Source: Cytophagaceae bacterium | Lineage (GTDB): Bacteria > Bacteroidota > Bacteroidia > Cytophagales > Spirosomataceae | NCBI GenBank assembly: GCA_027486845.1 | Contig: JAIXOL010000051.1 | Span: 1 to 64,000, forward strand | Direction: 5' to 3' | DNA length: 64,000 bases | Part shown: piece after piece, positions 1 through 9,143 of the stretch | How the letters are laid out: every line of letters begins with the position of its first letter | How positions within the stretch are numbered: the stretch's first letter is position 1 | Position numbers and translations under genes: made by a program | Notes under the pieces: model-generated | Databases searched by the model: none | Told to the model about the DNA's origin: nothing | The model's input: the letters and a program-made list of their open reading frames with translations, nothing else

Positions 1-75
1 AAACCCACTAAATCCTCAAATAATTCAACAATTCTTAAAATCTCGAAAAATTACCTTGAATTTTTTCAAAAAGTA

Positions 76-116
76 GCATAAAATAAAAGCTGCCCCAAAA
101 TTACTTTTGAGACAGC
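76..116 (-). terminator. Hairpin terminator after the 67-residue ORF
   Basis: Read on the minus strand, a 12-nt arm (105-116) pairs with 89-100 around a 4-nt loop with two wobble pairs, followed by a T-rich run (76-88). It lies 25 nt after the stop of the minus-strand ORF at 141-344 and is the main support for that ORF being a transcribed gene. Confidence 0.6.
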
Positions 117-140
117 CTCATTTTTCATTTTAATTCTCAA

Positions 141-344
141 TTAAATTTGCCCCTCCACTGCCAACAAATAAAGCGTCATGCTTTGGGCTTCGTTGGCAAT
201 CCAAACGTCATATTCTTCAATCGCTTGCACAAGTATGCTTGAATAGTTCGTTTGATGATAAACATTTTTTTGAATAACTTGCCGACAATTAAAAAGCCAA
301 GCACCAAATTGTTCGTTTACAGGACATTTTATCGGTAAAAACAT
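141..344 (-). CDS. Small hypothetical protein (67 aa)
   Basis: The protein has 67 residues and starts with ATG. I recognise no family. It has no signal peptide or membrane segment and is fairly rich in aromatic residues. It is transcribed divergently from murE, with 43 nt between the two starts, and is followed by a hairpin terminator. It could be a real small cytosolic protein or a chance ORF; the terminator tips the balance slightly toward real. Confidence 0.45.
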   Translation of the reverse strand: MFLPIKCPVNEQFGAWLFNCRQVIQKNVYHQTNYSSILVQAIEEYDVWIANEAQSMTLYLLAVEGQI

Positions 345-387
345 TCAACATCAACAAAAAGCTACTTGATATAAACAACAATTAACC

Positions 388-1839
388 ATGATATTAAGCG
401 AAATTCTTTATAAAGTTTCTCTCCAAGCAGTTTCTGGAAAGACGGATATTGAAATAAATAAAATAGTCTTTGACTCTCGTCAAATAGAAAAAGGTAGCCT
501 TTTTGTGGCTATTGGTGGCACGCAAGTCGATGGGCATCAATTTATCATGAAAGCCATTGAAATGGGAGCTTCGGCGATTTTGTGCGAACATTTACCCGAA
601 TCTCTGAACGAGGAAATTACTTACATTCAAGTCGAAAATTCTGCTTGTGCAATGGGTTTTGCGGCGGCAAATTTTTATCAACATCCTTCTAAAAAACTCA
701 AATTGGTAGGTGTAACAGGCACAAATGGCAAAACTTCGATAGCTACGCTACTTTTCAGACTTTTCCGTAGATTAGGCTATCGTTGTGGTCTGCTTTCAAC
801 GGTACAAAATCAGATTGATGATGATGTAATTCCTTCAACGCACACAACACCCGATTCTGTAAAAGTCAATGAACTTTTGGCCGATATGGTGCAAAAAGGC
901 GTAAGTTATTGCTTTATGGAAGTAAGTTCGCACGCAGTTGTGCAAGAACGCATCACAGGATTAGAATTTGTGGGTGGAATTTTTACGAATCTAACCCATG
1001 ACCACCTCGATTTTCACGGAACAGTTGATAATTACATAAAGGCTAAAAAAGGCTTTTTCGATCAATTGCCAGCTTCGGCGTTTGCTTTGGTCAATACCGA
1101 TGATAAAGTAGGTAAAGTAATGTTGCAAAATACTGCCGCAAGAAAAGAAACTTATTCGCTCAAAAACATTGGTACATTTAAAGGAAAAGTATTGGCTTGT
1201 GGACTTTTGGGCCTGCAAATGGAGATTGATAATAAAGAAGTTTGGTTCAAACTCATCGGCTCATTCAATGCTTACAATTTGTTGGGTGTTTATGGTGCAG
1301 CCATTCTTTTAGGTGAAGATTCGGACGAAGTTTTAATGCAACTGTCTGATATTCAACCACCTGCGGGTCGTTTCGAGCAAGTAGTTTCAAAAAAGAACAT
1401 TGTCGGAATCGTTGACTATGCTCACACACCCGATGCTCTAAAAAATGTTTTAGAAACAATTGTAGATTTGCGAGAAGGCAATCAACAAATTATTACGGTT
1501 GTGGGCTGTGGCGGAAACCGTGATACAACTAAACGTCCAGTTATGGCCGAAATCGCTTGTAAAATGAGCGATAAAGTCATTCTGACATCAGATAATCCAA
1601 GAAATGAAAACCCAATGGATATTTTAGCTGAAATGCAAAAGGGCATTCCTGCGATTCATTTCAAGAAAACACAAACCATCGAAGACCGCCACGAAGCAAT
1701 TTTAGCAGCCGTAAAAATGGCAAAACCAGAAGATATTATTTTGGTAGCAGGAAAAGGTCACGAAACCTACCAAGAAATCAAGGGTGTCAAACATCATTTC
1801 GATGATAAGGAGGTTTTGCGAGAGGCTTTTGGGGAATAA
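388..1839 (+). CDS. murE: UDP-N-acetylmuramoyl-L-alanyl-D-glutamate--2,6-diaminopimelate ligase
   Basis: Cytoplasmic Mur ligase that adds the third residue of the peptidoglycan stem peptide at the expense of ATP. At 483 aa it is full length. The P-loop GVTGTNGKTS lies near residue 109 and the Mur ligase central and C-terminal domains follow. DNPRNENP near residue 402 is the DNPR motif that in this family selects meso-diaminopimelate over lysine, so the wall is predicted to be of the Gram-negative DAP type. ATG start. It stands alone here rather than in a dcw cluster. A dispersed palindrome begins 3 nt after the stop. Confidence 0.96.
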   Translation: MILSEILYKVSLQAVSGKTDIEINKIVFDSRQIEKGSLFVAIGGTQVDGHQFIMKAIEMGASAILCEHLPESLNEEITYIQVENSACAMGFAAANFYQHPSKKLKLVGVTGTNGKTSIATLLFRLFRRLGYRCGLLSTVQNQIDDDVIPSTHTTPDSVKVNELLADMVQKGVSYCFMEVSSHAVVQERITGLEFVGGIFTNLTHDHLDFHGTVDNYIKAKKGFFDQLPASAFALVNTDDKVGKVMLQNTAARKETYSLKNIGTFKGKVLACGLLGLQMEIDNKEVWFKLIGSFNAYNLLGVYGAAILLGEDSDEVLMQLSDIQPPAGRFEQVVSKKNIVGIVDYAHTPDALKNVLETIVDLREGNQQIITVVGCGGNRDTTKRPVMAEIACKMSDKVILTSDNPRNENPMDILAEMQKGIPAIHFKKTQTIEDRHEAILAAVKMAKPEDIILVAGKGHETYQEIKGVKHHFDDKEVLREAFGE

Positions 1840-1842
1840 TAA

Positions 1843-1867
1843 TGTAGGAAAGATTTGTAATCTGTCA
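1843..1867. repeat. Degenerate TGTAGGA-type palindromic repeat, copy 1
   Basis: A small palindrome right after the murE stop begins TGTAGGAAAGATT and ends AATCTGTC. It resembles the better-preserved copies at 31912-32007 and 37964-37987 (TGTAGGACAGGTT...AACCTGTC). All three sit immediately at a gene's 3' end. Confidence 0.5.
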
Positions 1868-1973
1868 TTTTAGAGAAAATTATTAAAAAAATTTAGGACA
1901 CTTGATTTTGAAAATGAAAGATAAGAGCTAATAATTTTGGCTAAAGCCGAGTTTGGATTGATATTCCTTTTAT

Positions 1974-1993
1974 CCTCCAGCTAAAGCTGGAGG
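1974..1993. repeat. REP-like palindrome, upstream copy A
   Basis: CCTCCAGCTAAAGCTGGAGG is a perfect palindrome: 9-bp arms around a central AA. It lies upstream of the RAYT gene and is related to the palindromes at 2114 and 2722. Confidence 0.85.
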
Positions 1994-2023
1994 TAATTGA
2001 AAAGTGTTGGTTCTGATGAAAGA

Positions 2024-2079
2024 GAGAAAATCAATTGTCACATGGATACACTTATAGTCTGATTGAGCTTGTGGATAAC
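2024..2079. repeat. Left inverted arm flanking the RAYT gene
   Basis: Positions 2024-2045 match the reverse complement of 2670-2691 at 21 of 22 bases, and 2070-2079 matches the reverse complement of 2652-2661 at all 10 bases. The order is mirrored, so the gene is bracketed by a long interrupted inverted repeat. Confidence 0.8.
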
Positions 2080-2113
2080 CAGAATGAATTTCAAATAAAA
2101 CTATTTTCAATAG

Positions 2114-2133
2114 CCTCCCGCTTTAGCGGGAGG
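2114..2133. repeat. REP-like palindrome, upstream copy B
   Basis: CCTCCCGCTTTAGCGGGAGG is a perfect palindrome (9-bp arms, central TT) ending 29 nt before the transposase start. With nine bases to its left it is repeated directly downstream of the gene at 2713-2741. Confidence 0.85.
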
Positions 2134-2162
2134 AATCCTGTAATGATAATCCATATTTAAAA

Positions 2163-2606
2163 ATGCCTTTTATCAAAGTCTATATTCATTTTGTCTGGAG
2201 TACAAAAAATAGATTTCCATATTTGCATAGTCCAGAAATCAGGCAACAAGTTTGGAATCATATTAAGGAAAATAGTGAGAAAAAGGATATATTTATTGAC
2301 TTTGTGAATGGTTTCAACGACCATTGCCATTGTTTGGTATCTCTTGATAGTGACCAAACAATCAGTAAAATAATGCAGTTGATAAAGGGTGAGTCAGCTT
2401 TTTGGATAAATAAACATAAACTGACAAATCAATATTTTGAATGGCAAGATGAATATTTTGCTGTTGGTGTTTCAGAATCACAAATCGAAACTGTCAGAAA
2501 TTATATCAAAAATCAAGAAGTACATCATACTAAAAAGACTTGGAATGATGAATATGAAGAACTGATTTCTCGACATGGATTTGTGAAAATGAAAGATAAG
2601 AGATAA
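2163..2606 (+). CDS. REP-associated tyrosine transposase (Y1_Tnp, IS200-like)
   Basis: The 147-aa protein has the single-strand-cutting HUH transposase fold. The N-terminal strand MPFIKVYIHFVWSTKNR is typical of the family. DHCHCLV near residue 58 carries the His-x-His metal site. VRNYIKNQEVHH near residue 120 carries the likely nucleophilic tyrosine. Relatives of this length act on REP palindromes rather than on classical IS ends; the flanking palindromes support that role here. The reading frame is intact, so the gene may be active. Its last codons are duplicated upstream at 1909-1927. Transposition activity itself is inferred. Confidence 0.9.
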   Translation: MPFIKVYIHFVWSTKNRFPYLHSPEIRQQVWNHIKENSEKKDIFIDFVNGFNDHCHCLVSLDSDQTISKIMQLIKGESAFWINKHKLTNQYFEWQDEYFAVGVSESQIETVRNYIKNQEVHHTKKTWNDEYEELISRHGFVKMKDKR

Positions 2607-2651
2607 CAGAATATAATGTTTTAGCTAAAGCTAAATTTGAATTGGATTTAT

Positions 2652-2691
2652 GTTATCCACAGGCTAAAGCCATGTGGCAATTGATTTTCTC
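2652..2691. repeat. Right inverted arm flanking the RAYT gene
   Basis: Mirror partner of 2024-2079. It also contains the small palindrome GGCTAAAGCC (2662-2671), which is present once more at 1939-1948 on the left side. Confidence 0.8.
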
Positions 2692-2721
2692 AATTTTATT
2701 TATGCCAATTCATTTCAATAG

Positions 2722-2741
2722 CCTCCCGCTTTAGCTGGAGG
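2722..2741. repeat. REP-like palindrome, downstream copy
   Basis: CCTCCCGCTTTAGCTGGAGG is the same palindrome as 2114-2133 with one arm mismatch, in direct orientation. It ends 87 nt before gcvT. Confidence 0.8.
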
Positions 2742-2828
2742 AATACAGAGAACAAATCAAATTCAATATTTATTTAACAATCCAATACCTTTGAACAATA
2801 ATTTTTCATCAATAAATATCAAATTTTA

Positions 2829-3929
2829 ATGGAAGCAGAGAATAAGAGAATCCCTCTCAATGATTTACACGAAAAGCTGGGCGGTAAGATGGTGCCTTTT
2901 GGTGGCTTTATGATGCCTGTTCGTTATTCGTCTGATAATGAAGAACACAATTGCGTGCGTAATGGTGTGGGGGTTTTTGATGTGTCACACATGGGCGAGT
3001 TTGTGGTGAAGGGAGAGCGTGCAACTGAGTTTTTGCAGCATATTGTTTCAAACGATGTATCGGCTCTTTTTGATGGAAAAGTACAATATGCCTATTTTCC
3101 GAATAATGAAGGCGGCGTGGTAGATGATTTATTGGTTTATCGTTGGAACGAAAAGGAATATTATTTAGTAGTAAATGCCTCAAATATCGAAAAAGATTGG
3201 AATTGGGTAAATCAAAACAATAACTTCGGCGTAGAAATCGAAAACATTTCTGATAAACTTTGCTTGTTTGCCGTGCAAGGGCCGAAGGCTTTGCCAACGC
3301 TTCAAAAATTGACAGCGGTCGATTTATCAGCAATGGATTATTATACTTTTAAGGCTGGTTCTTTAGCAGGAATTGACGACGTAATTATCTCAGCAACGGG
3401 CTATACGGGTGCAGGTGGTTTTGAAATTTATGTTTGGAATAAAGATGCCGAGAAAATGTGGAATGCTATTTTTGAAGCAGGAGCGGAGTTCGACATCAAG
3501 CCAATTGGCTTGGGTGCGAGAGATACACTTCGCATGGAAATGGGGTATTGCCTTTACGGTCACGAACTAAACGATACCGATTCACCATTAGAAGCAGGTT
3601 TGGGTTGGGTAACAAAATTCACGAAAAACTTTATTAATTCTGAAGACCTAAAAGAACAAAAACAAGCAGGTTTACAGCGTAAATTGGTAGGTATCGAAAT
3701 GATTGACCGTGGAATTCCTCGCAGTCATTACGAAATCTGCGATGCCGAAGGAAATAAACTTGGTGAAGTTACTTCTGGAACACAATCGCCAACTCTACAA
3801 AAAGGAATTGCGATGGGACATGTGCCAACGGCATTTGCCAAAGTAGGAACTGAAGTTTATATAAAAGTAAGAGAGAAATTGCTGAAAGGTGTGGTTACGA
3901 AATTGCCTTTTGTGAAAGGAGGAGTTTGA
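2829..3929 (+). CDS. gcvT: Aminomethyltransferase, glycine cleavage system T protein
   Basis: The 366-aa protein is full length. In the glycine cleavage complex the T protein moves the methylene group from aminomethylated H protein to tetrahydrofolate and releases ammonia. The N-terminal PFGGFMMPVRY and DVSHMGE segments, the RDTLRMEMGYCLYGHEL segment near residue 235 and the C-terminal barrel (GEVTSGTQSPTL) are characteristic. ATG start. No gcvH or gcvP is adjacent, so the genes are dispersed. A strong terminator follows. Confidence 0.96.
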   Translation: MEAENKRIPLNDLHEKLGGKMVPFGGFMMPVRYSSDNEEHNCVRNGVGVFDVSHMGEFVVKGERATEFLQHIVSNDVSALFDGKVQYAYFPNNEGGVVDDLLVYRWNEKEYYLVVNASNIEKDWNWVNQNNNFGVEIENISDKLCLFAVQGPKALPTLQKLTAVDLSAMDYYTFKAGSLAGIDDVIISATGYTGAGGFEIYVWNKDAEKMWNAIFEAGAEFDIKPIGLGARDTLRMEMGYCLYGHELNDTDSPLEAGLGWVTKFTKNFINSEDLKEQKQAGLQRKLVGIEMIDRGIPRSHYEICDAEGNKLGEVTSGTQSPTLQKGIAMGHVPTAFAKVGTEVYIKVREKLLKGVVTKLPFVKGGV

Positions 3930-3955
3930 TAAAAAGATTTATACTTTCATATTTT

Positions 3956-3987
3956 AGCCCTTCCTAATTTTTAGGTGGGGCTTTTTT
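3956..3987 (+). terminator. Intrinsic terminator after gcvT
   Basis: A 12-nt stem (3956-3967 with 3971-3982, one mismatch and one wobble) with a TTT loop is followed by a run of T residues, 27 nt after the gcvT stop. Confidence 0.8.
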
Positions 3988-4240
3988 AAATTGAATACCC
4001 CACAATTTAGAAAAAGAATTGATAAGCCGAAATTTTTTCCTTTTCATCATTCAATAATCCTAAAAGTATCAAATTCGATGTCTACTGCTTTCGAGCACAG
4101 ATTCTTACAGAAAGACAAAAAGTATATAGAATTGTTTATGTTGTTTTTTTATTCTCGAATCCGCAACAGTTTTGTATATTTATAGGTTTGAAATTCAATC
4201 AAATATCATTTTTCATCGATAAACTCAATATCTATTTATT
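3988..4240. other. Intergenic stretch with a possible promoter
   Basis: No convincing gene; the one open frame here starts with TTG and has no family features. TAGGTTTG at 4183-4190 matches the Bacteroidota TAnnTTTG box and lies 51 nt before the M28 peptidase start, but no TTG is found at the right distance upstream. Confidence 0.4.
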
Positions 4241-5710
4241 ATGCAAAACAAAATTTTATTTTGGGCATTTCTTCTTCTAAGCAGTCAACTTTTTGCTCAG
4301 AATCTTCCACCTGCTCTCAACCAAATCAAAGAAACAGATTTAAAAAGCGATTTAGAAGCATTGGCTGGAGTGAATTTTAAAGGTCGTTCGGCAGGAACAC
4401 TTGATGAATTGAAAGCTGCGATGTGGTTAGGCGAAAAGTACAGAGCCATTGGCCTAAAACCAGCGGGTGATGATGGAACCTACTTTCAGTTTTTTACGCT
4501 GTGGCGAAATCAAATTTCTGAACAAACAAGCATCGAACTAAACAATAAAAAATTGGCTCTTTGGCAAGATGTTTCTATTGCCCAAATGGCAAATACAGCC
4601 TTAAACGGAACAATTACGTATTTGGGAAATGCCGCCGAAATAGACACCAATTCTTTGAATGTGAAAGGAAAAATTGTAGCTCTCGAAGCCAATTCAAAAG
4701 GTATTAACCTCAATGTTTCGCTTCCAACTTGGCGTTATAGTCGGTATATTTATACAAAATACGGTGCTGCCTTAGTCAGAAGAGGAGCAGTTGCTATCAT
4801 TTTTATTGCTGATGATACTGCCGAAAATGCCTGGAAAGATGCCAATGAAAACTTTAAAAGAGGCAATTATGACATTGATGGTGGGGCAAATGTCAATTTA
4901 ACCACAACAGTGCCTGTTTTATGGTTGCATAAAAATTCTAAGAAGGATTTGGAGGGCAACTCGGCAAATCTGAAAGCCAATATTGTGGTGTCGAAATACG
5001 CTTATCCTTCGGTTAATATTATTGGTAAAATAGAAGGAACAGACGCTAAATTGAAATCTGAATACCTGCTTTATAGTGGTCATACTGATGCACATGGAGT
5101 GCGTAACGAAATCAAGGGTGATTCTATCTGCTACGGTGCTGATGACAATGGCAGCGTAAATGTAGCCATGCTGAGTAACGCCAGAGCATTTGTAAAAAAT
5201 CCAGCCAAACGTTCTGTATTATTTGTTATTCACGGAGCAGAAGAGCGAGGGCTTCTTGGTTCAAGGTATTATACAGCACATCCAACAGTGCCAATTGGAA
5301 ATATTGTAGCTGTTTTAAATGGTGATATGATTGGAAGAAACCATATCGATAGTGCGACTGTTCTTGGGGCACTTCCGCCACATAGAAACTCAGAAGAATT
5401 GATAAATATGACTTTAGAGGCTAATAAAGAAGGCCCAAATTTTAAATTAGATTATAGTTGGGACGACGTAAAGCATATTGAAGGTTGGTATTTCAGAAGC
5501 GACCACTTACCTTACGCACGTTTAGGTATTCCTTCGCTTATGTACACAAGCCTTTTACACCCTGATTATCACACTCCGCAGGATAATGTAGAAAATATTA
5601 ATTTCCCTAAATTAAAGAAAATGGCCGATTGGATGTACCGAACTGGCTGGAAGGTAGCCAATACCAAAGAAAGACCAGCAACTGATAAGAATTTTAAATT
5701 AGAGAGGTAA
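4241..5710 (+). CDS. Secreted M28 family zinc aminopeptidase
   Basis: The 489-aa protein has a Sec signal peptide (residues about 1-20, ending LFAQ). A PA-like insert is followed by the M28 catalytic domain: SGHTDAHG near residue 280, GADDNGS near 299, HGAEERG near 331, NGDMIGR near 361 and a late SDHLPY near 419. These carry the two-zinc ligands and the catalytic glutamate of the family. It should release N-terminal amino acids from peptides outside the cytoplasm. Monocistronic; a second M28 peptidase lies at 46975. The exact substrate cannot be told. Confidence 0.9.
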   Translation: MQNKILFWAFLLLSSQLFAQNLPPALNQIKETDLKSDLEALAGVNFKGRSAGTLDELKAAMWLGEKYRAIGLKPAGDDGTYFQFFTLWRNQISEQTSIELNNKKLALWQDVSIAQMANTALNGTITYLGNAAEIDTNSLNVKGKIVALEANSKGINLNVSLPTWRYSRYIYTKYGAALVRRGAVAIIFIADDTAENAWKDANENFKRGNYDIDGGANVNLTTTVPVLWLHKNSKKDLEGNSANLKANIVVSKYAYPSVNIIGKIEGTDAKLKSEYLLYSGHTDAHGVRNEIKGDSICYGADDNGSVNVAMLSNARAFVKNPAKRSVLFVIHGAEERGLLGSRYYTAHPTVPIGNIVAVLNGDMIGRNHIDSATVLGALPPHRNSEELINMTLEANKEGPNFKLDYSWDDVKHIEGWYFRSDHLPYARLGIPSLMYTSLLHPDYHTPQDNVENINFPKLKKMADWMYRTGWKVANTKERPATDKNFKLER

Positions 5711-5759
5711 ATAACTTGCCTTTAAAAACATGTATTAGATAATATTCAAAATAATTTTC

Positions 5760-5799
5760 GAATGAGTAAATGGTAGAATATTCTACCATTTACTCATTC
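5760..5799. repeat. Perfect 40-nt palindrome between convergent genes
   Basis: Two 20-nt arms (5760-5779 and 5780-5799) are exact reverse complements with no spacer. It lies between the ends of the M28 peptidase gene and metG, 12 nt from the metG stop. There is no T tract, so it is not a textbook terminator, though it could end transcripts from both sides or form a cruciform. Confidence 0.85.
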
Positions 5800-5811
5800 T
5801 ATCATTGGAAA

Positions 5812-7857
5812 TTAACTTACAGGTCCGCCATTCCAAACTTCTTTATGTGGTTGGAGAAGTGCTAAACTGCCGTCACGGTTTTCGGCCATCAAAATCATTC
5901 CGTTCGATTCGATTCCCATCATTTTTCTTGGAGCAAGATTTGCCAGGAAAGTTACTTGTTTCCCAATCATTTCTTCTGGTGAAAAGTGTTTTGCAATTCC
6001 GCTTAAAATGGTGCGTTTTTCAAAACCATCATCTACCAAGAACTTCAATAATTTATCGCTTTTTGGTAATTTTTCTGCCTCCAAGATAGTGCCGATACGA
6101 ATATCCATTTTGGCAAAATCATCGTACTGAATCGTTTCTTTCAAAGCTGGCACTTTGGTATTTTCTAATTCATTCATTCGCTTCGAATCTTGTAATTTTT
6201 TTACTTGTTTTTCAATCGTATCATCTTCGATTTTCTCGAATAAAAGACTTGATTCGCCAATTAAGGTGCCAATTGGCAATAAATCTGCTCCGCCTGTTTC
6301 GGCCCAAGTAGTTTCGTTTAAGCCTAATTGATTTCTTAATTTTTCGGCCGTAAAAGGTAAAAATGGCTCTGATAAAATCGCCAAATTCGCGGCAATTTGC
6401 AAAGCAATATTCATTATCGTTTCGACACGAGCAGGGTTTTCTTTGATAACTTTCCATGGCTCGGTTTCGGCCAAATATTTATTTCCCAATCGTGCCAAAT
6501 CCATCATATTGGCCAAACCTTCACGGAAACGATAATTTTCAATAGAATCACCGATTTTCTTCGGGAAATCTGCCAAGGTTGCAATCGTTTCTTTATCGTA
6601 ATCGCTTAGCTCGCCTTGGGCTGGAACGTATCCATCGTAAAACTTATGTGTTAGCACAACAGCACGATTAACGAAATTCCCGTAAATGGCAACTAACTCA
6701 CTGTTGTTTTTGGTTTGGAAGTCTTTCCAAGTAAAATCATTATCTTTCGACTCAGGCATATTTGCCGAAAGGGCATAACGCAATACATCTTGTTTATTTG
6801 GAAATTCCTCCAAATATTCGTGCAACCAAACCGCCCAGTTTCTCGAAGTCGAAATCTTATCGCCTTCCAAATTCATAAACTCATTGGCTGGCACGCTGTC
6901 GGGCAAAATATAACTTCCTTCCGCCATCAACATCGCAGGGAAAATAATACAGTGGAAAACAATATTATCTTTTCCTATGAAATGTACGAGTTTAGTATTT
7001 TCATTTTTCCAATAATCTTTCCAGTTTTTGCCGTTTTGAGCTGCCCATTCTTGCGTAAACGTAATGTATCCAATTGGTGCATCGAACCAAACGTATAAAA
7101 CTTTTCCGTCGGTGTCGGGCAAAGGCACGCTGATTCCCCAGTCTAAATCACGAGTCATGGCACGAGGTCTTAAACCATCTTTCAACCAAGATTGGCATTG
7201 ACCAAACACATTTGGCTTCCATTCTTTGTGGCTATTTACATATTTCTCAATTTCGGGCTGCATACGGTCGAGTGGTAAATACCAGTTTTTGGTACTTTTC
7301 ATGACAGGTTTTGAGCCTGAGAGCGTAGAACGAGGGTTTTTTAACTCCGTTGGAGAGAGCGTAGAACCACATTTTTCGCATTGGTCGCCATAAGCATTCG
7401 GATTTGCACAAGTTGGGCATTCGCCCACGATATATCTATCAGCCAAAAACTGTTGAGCAACTTCATCAAAATATTGTTCGCTTGTTTCTTCATCGAAATA
7501 ACCTTTATCAAACATAGTGGTAAAGATTTCTTGCGAAACTTTATGGTGCGTTTGGTTAGATGTGCGAGAGTAAATATCAAAGGAAATACCAAAATCAGCA
7601 AACGAATTTTTGATTTGTTCGTAGTAAAAATCAACGACTTGTTGAGGTGTTTTGCCTTCTTTGCGAGCCTTAACTGTAATCGGCACGCCATGTTCGTCAG
7701 TGCCGCTGATAAATGCCACATCCGCACCTGTTGAGCGGAGATAACGCACATAAATGTCAGCAGGAATATAGCAGCCAGCCAAATGCCCGATATGAATAGG
7801 GCCATTGGCATAAATCAAAGCGGCCGTAACGGTATATTTTTGCGGAGTTTCGGTCAT
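5812..7857 (-). CDS. metG: Methionine--tRNA ligase
   Basis: Charges tRNA-Met. HIGH-like HIGH in [10 protein letters not shown] near residue 18 and the KMSKS-loop equivalent KISTS near residue 340 mark the catalytic core. CPTC...CEKC near residue 145 is the zinc knuckle. The C-terminal hundred residues ([18 protein letters not shown]) form an EMAPII-like tRNA-binding domain, so this is the long form. I chose the ATG at 7857 (681 aa); the frame stays open to a TTG at 7875, which is less likely. The gene faces the M28 peptidase and is preceded by a hairpin at 7921. Confidence 0.96.
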   Translation of the reverse strand: MTETPQKYTVTAALIYANGPIHIGHLAGCYIPADIYVRYLRSTGADVAFISGTDEHGVPITVKARKEGKTPQQVVDFYYEQIKNSFADFGISFDIYSRTSNQTHHKVSQEIFTTMFDKGYFDEETSEQYFDEVAQQFLADRYIVGECPTCANPNAYGDQCEKCGSTLSPTELKNPRSTLSGSKPVMKSTKNWYLPLDRMQPEIEKYVNSHKEWKPNVFGQCQSWLKDGLRPRAMTRDLDWGISVPLPDTDGKVLYVWFDAPIGYITFTQEWAAQNGKNWKDYWKNENTKLVHFIGKDNIVFHCIIFPAMLMAEGSYILPDSVPANEFMNLEGDKISTSRNWAVWLHEYLEEFPNKQDVLRYALSANMPESKDNDFTWKDFQTKNNSELVAIYGNFVNRAVVLTHKFYDGYVPAQGELSDYDKETIATLADFPKKIGDSIENYRFREGLANMMDLARLGNKYLAETEPWKVIKENPARVETIMNIALQIAANLAILSEPFLPFTAEKLRNQLGLNETTWAETGGADLLPIGTLIGESSLLFEKIEDDTIEKQVKKLQDSKRMNELENTKVPALKETIQYDDFAKMDIRIGTILEAEKLPKSDKLLKFLVDDGFEKRTILSGIAKHFSPEEMIGKQVTFLANLAPRKMMGIESNGMILMAENRDGSLALLQPHKEVWNGGPVS

Positions 7858-7915
7858 ATCTTCTTTTATATTCAAAAATTATTGTGCAAAGTTACGGTAT
7901 TGCTACATAGAAACG

Positions 7916-7953
7916 AAAAACCCCTCAAAAGTTTTTGATTTTGAGGGGTTTTT
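7916..7953. terminator. Bidirectional hairpin terminator upstream of metG
   Basis: A perfect 10-bp stem (7921-7930 with 7939-7948) and 8-nt loop is flanked by A5 on the left and T5 on the right. On the minus strand it lies between the small secreted protein gene (8351-8713) and metG, 58 nt before the metG start, where it could end upstream transcripts or act in the metG leader. Confidence 0.7.
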
Positions 7954-8350
7954 GAATTTTAATCAAAGCAATTTATTGTGCTGGCTAAAACTGTTTTTAA
8001 TAATCTTGCGTAAGAAATGGGAATGCGATAAAATGTAATGACATTCAATTTTGCCCGCTTTGGTAAACCGTGAAAATGCAAACTTGATTAATTGAGGCAA
8101 GGAAGATGTTTTTTGTTTAACGGTATTTTCTTAGAGTTTTGTAAAAAGTGGAAGGTTTTATAATATTGTTTAAAAAGGCTTATTTGATTAAAAAAGCAAA
8201 TAGTCCCCGAAAAAGCTTCTCGTAGAAATTAAAAAGCGTAACTATATTATTATCAGTTAGTTGTGATTTTATTTAGTAGTCAGTACATTACAAATCTCTA
8301 ACCCAATTTTGATGGATTTATACCAACTTTCATGTGTATTTGAAGAAATT
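7954..8350. other. Intergenic stretch without recognisable gene
   Basis: About 400 nt between the small secreted protein gene and the metG leader hairpin. I see no ORF with family features, no tRNA and no strong palindrome. Confidence 0.5.
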
Positions 8351-8713
8351 CTAGATTGATTTTTTATTCTGTCCGAGTGAACTTAACATAACAACTCTTT
8401 TGGCATCTGAATCTTTAACCACAATATATGGTTTCACTCCGGTTGATTTAATGTCATTACCCTTCATTGCGAATGCTTCTTGTTTCCAATCCGCAATAAA
8501 AATTTCCGTATTGACTGGTAAAGAATAAGATTTGACTTGTTTTGGATTGAGGTTGCTTACTCTTGTTTGAATTTTTCCATCTGGGGTATAGATAATTAGC
8601 GAAAGATGGTATACTTCTTTATAGTCATTTGAGAAACTAATGTTAATATTGTCTTGTGCATTTACCGACATTGCAAAAAATAATAGTGCGATTAAAGAAG
8701 CAATTTTTTTCAT
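8351..8713 (-). CDS. Small secreted protein of unknown function (120 aa)
   Basis: The N-terminus is a clear Sec signal peptide with a cleavage site after SVNA, leaving about 100 residues that alternate hydrophobic and polar positions as in a beta-sandwich. I do not recognise the family. Start is ATG. It is isolated: metG lies about 500 nt downstream on the same strand and a 1.3-kb gene-poor stretch lies upstream. A periplasmic or surface location is predicted; function is unknown. Confidence 0.7.
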   Translation of the reverse strand: MKKIASLIALLFFAMSVNAQDNINISFSNDYKEVYHLSLIIYTPDGKIQTRVSNLNPKQVKSYSLPVNTEIFIADWKQEAFAMKGNDIKSTGVKPYIVVKDSDAKRVVMLSSLGQNKKSI

Positions 8714-9143
8714 TTTTAGAAGATTTAATTATTTAGCTAAAGTTAATCTAAAAATAACCAAATGATGCAAAAACTTATTGAAGATTTAGAATATCTCCAT
8801 GTCAAAATTTATTAGATAAGTTTAGGGGAGCTTATCAAATTCTTTTCCTTGAGAATCTTCTAAAATCTTAGTTTTTGACATTCCAAATCGTTGGGGTTAC
8901 TTTTCAGAAAAATTAGGGGGTTAACGAAATCATAAATTCTTTAAATATTTCCTCTCAATGGTCTTTTAAATTACTTTTTGTTTTGATAGTAAATAATTGA
9001 TTATCAATTATTTATGATTTGTAGTGTGTGTGAGTCAATTATCTAACAATATCTTAAATGATTTAAGCTTATTTGTATGAAATGATTATAGCAAAAAGAG
9101 AACGGTAATTATAAAAGTCCGTGCTTTATTGCTACTTTTTTAT

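Larger units (their letters stand above)
1909..2741. mobile_element. REP/RAYT locus: transposase gene with flanking palindromes
   Basis: An IS200-like Y1 transposase gene (2163-2606) sits inside a set of small palindromes that share a G/AGCTAAAGCC/T or CGCTTTAGCG core at 1939, 1974, 2114, 2621, 2662 and 2722. A 22-nt arm at 2024-2045 recurs inverted at 2670-2691 with one mismatch. TGTGGATAAC at 2070-2079 recurs inverted at 2652-2661. A 23-nt segment at 2105-2127 recurs directly at 2713-2735. A 19-nt stretch at 1909-1927 is identical to 2584-2602, the 3' end of the transposase gene. This is the layout expected of a RAYT with its REP/BIME sequences; the exact outer limits are my estimate. Confidence 0.8.

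Noticed and set aside
2908-3333. 141-aa minus-strand ORF inside gcvT
   Set aside because: Antisense shadow of gcvT with basic, low-complexity composition.
3991-4185. 64-aa ORF after gcvT
   Set aside because: It starts with TTG directly in the terminator tail and has no family features or promoter.
7341-7811. 156-aa minus-strand ORF in the metG region
   Set aside because: It overlaps the catalytic and zinc-knuckle part of metG in another frame; metG is unmistakable.
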